Shown here: in pieces, positions 57,549-64,000 of the stretch
Layout: the number at the start of each line of letters is the position of its first letter
Numbering within the stretch: the stretch's first letter is position 1
Source of the DNA: Pelobates cultripes
Taxonomy: Eukaryota > Chordata > Amphibia > Anura > Pelobatidae
NCBI GenBank assembly: GCA_933207985.1
Contig: OW240912.1
Span: 201,599,134 to 201,663,133, forward strand
Length of the DNA stretch: 64,000 nt
Direction of reading: 5' to 3'
Made by a program: the position numbers and the translations under genes
The notes under the pieces: generated by a model
Databases searched by the model: none
Seen by the model: only the letters and a program-made list of their open reading frames with translations
What the model was told of the DNA's origin: nothing

Positions 57549-57718
57549 CATCCAAATCAATGTATAACTTTTTTGACATGCGTTTTTCTGGATTTTTGTT
57601 GTTGTTATTCTGTCTCTTACTGTTAAAATACACTATTAAAATTATAGACTGAGCATTTCTTTGTTAGTGGACAAACGTTAAAAATCAGCAGGGGATCAAA
57701 TACATTTTCCTCTCACTG

Positions 57719-58027
57719 TATCAACCACACAAGTTCTGGTCTGTCCACAAAATAGTAGCTACGAGGATCTTAATAAGACAAACCGCATACTTGAACAAAG
57801 CAACTACCTATGTCCAAAGCAACCTTGTTGGGTAGCTTCTGGCACAAATGCTCAAAGAAAGACAGGCTAATTTGAGAATCCCATATATTAATATTCAGTT
57901 ATGATCTTGCAACAAATGAATTTGCCACGTATTATTCCACTCTGTATCATTTTTTAAAATAAATTTTTATTAGGAATGTCAGTGAACAAGGTGAAAATTT
58001 ACAAAGAGTATTATTCATCATGAGAAA
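57719..58027. other. Short non-coding stretch
   Basis: No gene is seen. 57950-57966 has an AT-rich run. Confidence 0.4.
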
Positions 58028-58497
58028 TTAAAGGACCACTATAGGCACCCAGACCACTTCAGCTCAATGAAGTGGTCTGGGTGCCAGGTCCCTCTAGTTT
58101 TAACCCTGCAGCTGAAAACATAGCAGTTTCAGAGAAACTGCTATGTTTCACTGAGGGTTAATCCAGCCTCTAGTGGCTGTCTCACTGACAGCCGCTAGAG
58201 GCGCTTCTGCGATTCTCACTGTGAAAATCACAGTGAGAAGACGCTGGCCGTCCATAGGAAAGCATTGAGTAATGCTTTCATATGGGCTGTTTGAATGCGC
58301 GCGCTCGGATCTGACGTCGGCATGGGGTGGAGAGTTTTCCAGCACAGAGGGAGCCTGGCGCTGGAGAAAGGTAAGTGGTTGAAGGGGTTTTAACCCCTTC
58401 AGCCCAGCGGGAGGGGGGCCCTGAGGGTGGGGGGCCTAATGACCCTATAGTGCCAGGAAAACGAGTTTGTTTTTCTGGCACTATAGTGCTCCTTTAA
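58028..58497. mobile_element. TTAA MITE (470 bp)
   Basis: TTAAAGGACCACTATAGGCACC at the left and GGCACTATAGTGCTCCTTTAA at the right. An inner inverted repeat ('cagaccacttcagctcaatg' and inverse) lies at 58052-58085. It is inserted in the L1 3' region. Confidence 0.85.
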
Positions 58498-58964
58498 GCA
58501 AGTGTACAATATGGAAAATAATACAATAATCAACATATCCCCCCACAAAAATGTTATATGCAGAAACAAAATAATAACAAAAATAAAAATACAGATTTCC
58601 ACCGAGAACCATGCCGTGTACTGCAGGGTTGCTCTAATCTTGGATTGGAAAGGCCTGTCCAAGGTAGGAATGTAATATTTCCACGTTTGGTAGAATTTAT
58701 TAACTAAGATTTCTTTGTTGGAAGTGTTCAACCAATCAATTTTAAAGCGAAAATTGAGTTCGGTTAAGAATAGATGCAAAGAAGGTGTACACAGCTGGCT
58801 CCAGAACTGGAGTAATGCCTTGTGCCACACTGTTGCCGCAAATGAACCTTCTGAGAGGAATGGAATGACCCGGGAGTGGTCCCTAAACCAGAAACCCTGG
58901 TTGATGCGGCAGAGAGGGCATGTTATGAGAGCCTAGATGGTGATTCACCTTCCCTCAAAATGAC
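58498..58964 (-). pseudogene. L1/Tx1 ORF2 C-terminal fragment
   Basis: The minus strand encodes CPLCRINQGFWF, then WHKALLQFWSQLCTPSLHLF and NKFYQTWKYYIPTLD, resembling the C-terminal region of L1/Tx1 ORF2 (…FWKKI…, …WKYYIP…). The reading continues beyond the hAT at 60612. A few stops are present. Confidence 0.6.
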
Positions 58965-59284
58965 CTGATAGGCAGGGCCGGACTGGGGATTCCAAAGCAG
59001 CCCTGAAAAAAAATCTATGCCAGCCCCATAAGTCATTGGTCCATATATTGTCGCGTGTAATATGTAAGGCTATGTCTTGCCACCCTAGATGATTGATATA
59101 TATATTGCTTTTTCCAATATAAAATATTGGTCCTTTCAGAGTAACATTTTTAATTATACAGTAAGCATACTCACATGCAGACACAGACAATCTCACTGAC
59201 ACAAGCTGATTGATACACAGCCTCATACACAAACAATCTCACTGATATACATAAGGTCACTGACATAAAAACACAAGCTCACTC

Positions 59285-59345
59285 AGTAGCAGGCACGCAC
59301 ACACGCGCGCGCGCACACACACACACACACACGCGCACACACACA
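59285..59345. repeat. (CA/CG)n microsatellite
   Basis: A run of alternating CA and CG that reads acacacgcgcgcgcgcacac. Alternating purine-pyrimidine DNA of this type can adopt Z-form. Confidence 0.9.
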
Positions 59346-59584
59346 GCTTAATGTAGTGGTCCTGGGGTCTATAGCCTGTCCCTGCAGACTTTTCAATGTA
59401 AACACTGACTTTTTAGAGAAAAGGCAGTGTTTACATTGCTTCCTAGTGACAGACACTCAGACGGTCACTAGAGGTGCTTCCTGTGTCAGTGTGGATTGGC
59501 TGAGATCATCAAGCTTGATGATCTCAGCCATAGAGGCAGGGCCAGTCGAGGGGAGACCAGCACGACGTGGGAGGGGAAAAGGTG

Positions 59585-60355
59585 AGTAAAAACACACATA
59601 CCATGACAGACACACACCATGACACAGACAGACCGTGACACAGACACACACACACCGTGACACAGACAGAAACACAGACACACCATGACAAAGACAGACA
59701 CACACCATGACAGAGACACACACATACCATGACAGAAAAACACCATAACACAGACAGACTGTGACACAAACACACACTGTGACACAGACACACATTACAT
59801 GACACAGACAGACACACACACCATGACACACAGACACCACGACACAAAATACAAAAATGGGATGTCAAACGAAAAAAAAAAGAGAGAAACTGTGACACAG
59901 ACACACCGTGACACAGACAGACACACACACCATGACACAGACAGACACACATTACATGACAGACACACATTACATGACAGACACACACACACACAATGAC
60001 AAAGACACACATTGCATGACACAGACACACACCATGACGGACAGACACACACACACACACCATGACACAGAGAGACACACCATGACAGAGACACACACAC
60101 ACAATGACACAGACAGACACACACAATGACACAGACAGACACACACACAATGACACAGACACACACACCATGACACAGACACACATACAGTCACACTGAC
60201 AGGCACACACACCATGACAGACAGAGACACACACAATGACACAGACAGATACACACAATGACACAGACACACACACCATGACAGACAGAGGCACACACAC
60301 ACACAATGACACAGACAGACACACACACCATGACACATACACTCACACTGACACA
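59585..60355. repeat. Minisatellite 'acacaccatgacacagacag'
   Basis: About 35 irregular units of 18-26 bases. Long Cys/Val/Ser frames on the minus strand and Thr/His/Asp frames on the plus strand are repeat translations. Confidence 0.9.
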
Positions 60356-60466
60356 CATAATTTCTACCTTTGTGCTGGCGGCCACATGGGGGAGCTGAGT
60401 CTTCTGGCGGCCGCAGGGGGAGCTGGCTGTTCTGTCTCTGCTCCCCCTCCCCAGCGCGCCGCTTAA

Positions 60467-60511
60467 TGAGACCGGGGCCGGAGTTTGACGTCATATTCCA
60501 GCCCCGGTCTC
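60467..60511. promoter_or_regulatory. Hairpin with CRE-like loop
   Basis: 'gagaccggggc' (60467-60477) pairs with 'gccccggtctc' (60501-60511). The loop holds TGACGTCATATTCC, with TGACGTCA at 60486-60493. The loop matches the hAT at 50501 although the stems differ. Confidence 0.6.
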
Positions 60512-60611
60512 TTTGTAGTGCGCTGGTGAGCCAGCTGTCTGCCAGCTGTCTGCCCGGCCCACCGGGAAATTTCCCGCTATCCCGGTGGGCCAGTCCGGCC
60601 CTGCTGATAGG

Positions 60612-60935
60612 GCCACACTCCCACAGACAGTGATATAAGTCTGCATTAGTGTTTGTTCATATGAAACACATTGACGAGTCCCTTCTAGCCATGAGAAAGA
60701 TGCGGTGTTGAGAACAATTGGCATAGTGAGTCGTTTTTAAGAACATGTCTCAGTAGGAGACCATAGGTAGTAATTGGCATTGTGTGTAATGTGCAAGGAG
60801 GATATCTGTTGGACTGATATCAGAAAAATGTGCACTCTGTATAATTTAGAAGCTGACATCTCCATCCCGCAGCCATCCAAAGAAGGCATCCACAACTATA
60901 TAAACAAACTAGACATGCCCACACTTAGTCAGGAA
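60612..60935 (-). pseudogene. L1/Tx1 ORF2 fragment, upstream part
   Basis: Minus-strand translation includes [20 protein letters not shown], the Cys/His-containing region before the C-terminus of L1/Tx1 ORF2. It joins 58498-58964 when the hAT and one target copy are removed. It is broken by stops. Confidence 0.5.
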
Positions 60936-61189
60936 TAGGCATGTGCATGGGGAAAATTTTCGGTTTGGCATTCCGAAATTCGTGACTTTCGCAATTTGGG
61001 ACTTCGACAATTCGGCACTTCAACACTTTGGCAACTTCGGAAATTACGCAACTTCGACACTTCGGAATTTCGGGACTTCGGCACTTCGGGACTTCTCTTG
61101 CAGCCGCTTAGTAGATAACTCCCTAATTCCCACGGTATTAGGGAGTTATCTACCAAACGGCTGAAAGACCTAAATTGGTCTTTCAGCCA
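60936..61189. repeat. Short repeats and hairpins left of the foldback
   Basis: 60960-61095 holds 'cttcgg.a.ttcg' repeats. 61107-61160 is a hairpin ('agtagataactccctaat' / 'ttagggagttatctac'). 61163-61188 is a second one ('ctgaaagacc..ggtctttcag'). Confidence 0.7.
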
Positions 61190-63180
61190 CTCCTGAGCAG
61201 CGGGTGGGGGCCCTACAGTAAAATAAGGGGGTGACCTAATGTCCTCCCCCCCGGTCCCCACCCCTGAGTGGTGGGTGGGGGCCCTAAATACTAATAAGGG
61301 GGACCTAATGTCCTCCCCCCCGGCCCCCACCCCTGAGCGGCGGGTGGGGGCCCTAAATTGGAATAAGGGGGGACCTAATGTCCTCCCCCCTGGCCCCCAA
61401 CCCTGAGCGGTGGGTGAGGGCCCTAAATACTAATAAGGGGGGGACCTATTGTCCTCCCCCCTGGCCCCCACCCCTGAGTGGCGGGTGGGGGCCCTAAATA
61501 CTAATAGGTGGGGACCTAAGGTCCTCCCCCTTGACCCCCACCCCTGAGCAGTGGGTGGGGGCCCTAAATACTAATAAGGGGGGGACCTAATGTCCTCCCC
61601 CCTGGACCCCACCCCTGAGCGGTGGGTGGGGGCCATAAAAAAATTGTTAACCCCCCCCAGGTGACTAGGGGTCCCCAAACCCCTAGTCACCCCCTCCCCC
61701 CCAAAAAAAATTAACCCCCTACCTACTCCCCTCACCCTAAAAATAATGAGGGGGGGGACCTTTAACTAAGTACCTGGAAAAAAAAGAAAACTTACCATTC
61801 GATGTTTTCTTTCTTCTAAAATCTTATTTTTTCAGCCCCAAAAAAAGGCCAAATAAAAAAAATCCATAATAACCGACGCAAAAAGAAGCACAAAAAATAA
61901 TAATCAATCTTCACCCAGCGAGGGCTCCGCGCAGACTGAGCTCTGCAGGGCGGGGGAAGGCTTATAAAGCCTTGCCTCGCCCTGCAAGTAGGCTCAGAGC
62001 TCTCTGATTGGTGGGTTTAAGCCATCTAATCAGAGTGCTCTGACAGGTAAATGAAGAGATTGACAGGTAAGTCTCTACATTTACCTGTCACAGCATTCTG
62101 ATTGGTTGGTTTGAAATCCACCAATCAGAGTGCTCTGTGTCATTTTACACAGCTGTGTAATTTGACTCATAACTCTCTGATTGGTTACTTAAACCCACCA
62201 ATCAGAGTGCTCTGAGCCTAATTGCAGGGCGGGGCAAGGCTTTATAAGCCTTCTCCCACCCTGCAGAGCTCAGTCTGCGCGGAGCCCTCGCCGGGTGAAG
62301 ATGGATTATTTTTTTGCGCTCGTTTTTTTTTTTTTTTTTAAATTGCGTCGGTTATTATGGATTTTTTATTTGGCCTTTTTTGGGGCTGAAAAAATAAGAT
62401 TTTAGAAGAAAGAAGACATAAAATAGTAAGTTTTATTTTTTTTTACAGGTACTTAGTTAAAGGTTCCTCCCTCATTATTTTTAGGGTGAGGGGGGTAGGT
62501 AGGGGGTTAATTTTTTTTGGTGGGGGAGGGGGTGACTATGGGTTTGGGGACCCCTAGTCACCTGGTGGGGGGGTAACATTTTTTACTTACTTTTACCCCA
62601 CCCGCTGCTTTAAACTGAAGGGGGGACCTATTGCCCCCCCGGCCCCAACCCTGAGCAGCGGGTGGGGGCCCTAAATCAGAAAAACGGGGGGACCTATTGT
62701 CCTCCCCCCCGGCCCACACCCCTGAGTAAATAAGGGGGGGACCTAATGTCCTCCCCCCCAGCCCCCACCCCTGAGCAGTGGGTGGGGGCCCTAAATTACT
62801 TCAAGGGGGGGACCTATTGTCCTCCCAACTGGCCCCCACCCTTGAGTGGCGGGTGGGGGCCCTAAAGAAGAATAAGGGGGGGACCAATTGTCCCCCCCCG
62901 AGCGGCGGGTGGGGGCCCTAAAGTAAAATAATGGGGGGACCTATTGTCCCCCCCCAGCCCCCACCCATGAGTGGTGGGTGGGGGCTCTAAATTAGAATAA
63001 GTGGGGGGACCTATTGTCCTCCCCCCGGCCCTCAATCTTCTGAAAAAAGAAGATTTTAGAAAAAAGAAGACATCAAATGGTAAGTTTTATAAAAAAAAAA
63101 AGGTACCTAGTTATTGGTCCCCCCTCACTATTTTTAAGGTAAGGGGGGTAGGTAGGGGTAAATTTTGTAGGGAGGGGGGT
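61190..63180. repeat. Foldback-type large palindrome with tandem arms
   Basis: An inverted repeat centred near 62104. For example, 'gagggctccgcgcagactga' at 61920-61939 pairs with the sequence at 62270-62289. The outer arms are tandem repeats of about 70 bases ('cctgagcggcgggtgggggc', 'tgtcctcccccc'). The core holds several GATTGG/CCAATC (CCAAT-box) copies and GGCTTATAAAGCC / GGCTTTATAAGCC TATA-like palindromes. No coding sequence is seen. Confidence 0.85.
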
Positions 63181-63184
63181 GACT

Positions 63185-63295
63185 AGGGGTTTGTTGAGCC
63201 CTGAACTAAACCCATGTTGTCTCTGATCTTGAAATCCATGTGATTTTAGATGTTCAACAATCCTATCCTTTAACATAGTTTCCATTACTTTCCGT
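63185..63295 (-). pseudogene. LINE RT fragment (palm-proximal)
   Basis: The minus strand reads KVMETMLKDRIVEHLKSHGF followed by QHGFSSG, the 'gKv.E....I..hl...l....QhGF..g' segment of L2/CR1/Penelope-type RTs. The next upstream part is at 63738-63849, beyond an inserted L1 ORF1 piece. Confidence 0.7.
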
Positions 63296-63735
63296 GCTGT
63301 GATTTCAGTGACTTCCTCCCTGATAATGTCGAGGTCAGCATTAAAGAAGGCCCGAATGTTATTCATAAGGGCTTTTATGTCGCCCTTTGTGGCTGGGGCT
63401 GATAAATCTTCTGCCGGTGGTGTGGACCTATTGTGCGAGGGATCTTATCAGGGGCATCCAGTACTTCGTCTTCATAGGAGGAATAAGGTGAGTCGGACGA
63501 CGCCATTTTAGGTTTAGGCTGTGGTTGCAGGAGTTCGTTGATGTCGCAGAAACCATCCACAGTCAGGGCTTTGAGCCGTTTAATCTTCTTCCCCATATCA
63601 TGAGGGGTTCTTTGGGCTCTGTGTCTGCCGGGATCGGGTGTCTGGTCACTGTGGTGCTTATATCAGCGCGTTATTCAGCCGGAGGTCAGCCGCCATGCAT
63701 CTGCTCCCTTCTGTGTCGTAGTCACGCCCCCACCC
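63296..63735 (-). pseudogene. Truncated L1-type ORF1 inserted in a LINE
   Basis: It starts MGKKIKRLKALTVDGF at 63596 and continues with a Pro/Gln-rich acidic region, then the start of a coiled coil (LMNNIRAFFNADLDIIREEV). It breaks off into LINE RT at about 63296. The 5' UTR runs to about 63735. At least one frameshift is present (near 63375). Confidence 0.6.
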
Positions 63736-63737
63736 AT

Positions 63738-63849
63738 AAACTATTTTAATAACTTTGGGTATATTCCATTAGGCCCCATTGACTTATTTGTCTTTACTTT
63801 TGACAGTTGAAATAGAACCTCTTCCTCTGTAAACTCACATGTAACAAAT
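63738..63849 (-). pseudogene. LINE RT fragment (N-terminal of RT)
   Basis: The minus strand gives FTEEEVLFQLSKVKTNKSMG followed by PNGIYPKLLK, the 'L..lk..KapGpDgi.p.llK' segment at the start of CR1/L2-type RT. It is the upstream neighbour of 63185-63295 in the original LINE. Confidence 0.7.
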
Positions 63850-64000
63850 TGTCAGGATTACTGTTTGATCCAGCACGTAGAACTGTACAGCACGGATGAC
63901 AAATAAGTAACGTATTACCGGTCCTTAGAATGGCCGGATTTAACGTACAAAGAATAGTCAAAAATACTAGCTGAGGTCAGGGAACACAGAAAGGGACACA
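63850..64000. mobile_element. LTR, left part (TGTCAGGATTAC family)
   Basis: TGTCAGGATTACTGTTTG and the blocks that follow match 39533-39690. It is cut off by the window edge. Confidence 0.65.

Larger units (their letters stand above)
53209..57718 (+). mobile_element. Tc1-like element, interrupted by an LTR element
   Basis: It starts CAGTGAGGGTGAAAATTATT and ends ...TTCCTCTCACTG, with TA on both sides (53207-53208, 57719-57720). TIRs are about 200 bases: 'tttgatcccctgctgatttt', 'agtctataattttaat' and 'tgttaaaatacac' recur inverted at 57610-57700. The transposase gene is broken and split by about 3 kb of LTR-element DNA. Confidence 0.85.
58973..60603. mobile_element. hAT element with minisatellite (1.6 kb)
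   Basis: The left end is CAGGGCCGGACTGGGG and the right end CCAGTCCGGCCCTG. A perfect 8-bp duplication CTGATAGG lies at 58965-58972 and 60604-60611. It is inserted in the L1 ORF2 relic. It contains a minisatellite and a CRE-loop hairpin. No transposase is seen. Confidence 0.92.

Noticed and set aside
59457..60494. Overlapping Cys/Val frames of up to 272 residues on the minus strand
   Set aside because: They are repeat translations of the 'acacaccatgacacagac' array.

Overview
This window looks like a stretch of a large, repeat-rich vertebrate genome, most likely an anuran amphibian. It holds one recognisable host gene, a FAM167B-like gene on the minus strand. Its two coding exons lie at 36940-37194 and 4092-4355 and are separated by an apparent 32.6-kb intron. 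The exons join in frame with consensus splice sites into a 172-residue protein, close to the usual length of the family. Almost everything else is mobile DNA: L1/Tx1-type LINEs, L2/CR1/Rex-type LINEs, a Penelope-like fragment, Ngaro (DIRS-order) elements, Gypsy-type LTR elements, hAT elements with 8-bp target duplications, TTAA-flanked elements and Tc1. That mix is typical of frogs; the species cannot be named from sequence alone.

Layout. 1-4091 is the 3' side of fam167b: an L1-type ORF1, an AT-rich stretch and a TTAA MITE. 4356-36939 is the intron. Its first third is a nested stack: a LINE pol relic (4831-12850, minus) split by a structurally complete Ngaro element (5187-11054), a 64-bp MITE and an LTR. 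Then come LTR fragments, a Penelope RT relic, tandem repeats, shuffled antisense 18S rRNA pieces, L1 endonuclease and LINE RT relics, and a hAT element. A 6.4-kb TTAA element (27613-33975) follows, which contains a hAT and a 100-N assembly gap. 37195-64000 lies upstream of the gene: a Gypsy element with SCAN-like Gag (40880-43671), a second broken Ngaro, four hAT elements with long internal minisatellites, a Tc1 split by an LTR element, an L1 ORF2 tail, a foldback palindrome and a LINE/L1/LTR stack at the right edge.

The element that may still be functional is the Ngaro. It encodes Gag with zinc fingers, RT-RNase H, tyrosine recombinase and an SGNH hydrolase, and its split direct repeats are identical by eye. 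It reads as a young insertion. The most unusual pattern is in the hAT elements. Each combines matching TIRs and TSDs, a private minisatellite and a GC-rich hairpin near the right end. The hairpin apex carries either a palindromic RFX X-box-like sequence or a CRE-like TGACGTCA, and the stems differ between elements while pairing is kept.

Caution: the hAT around the N gap has two different right ends, and only the second matches the left target duplication. The 1.6 kb before the gap may therefore belong elsewhere in the genome, and the intron length is provisional. All calls come from reading the sequence by eye; no database search was run.
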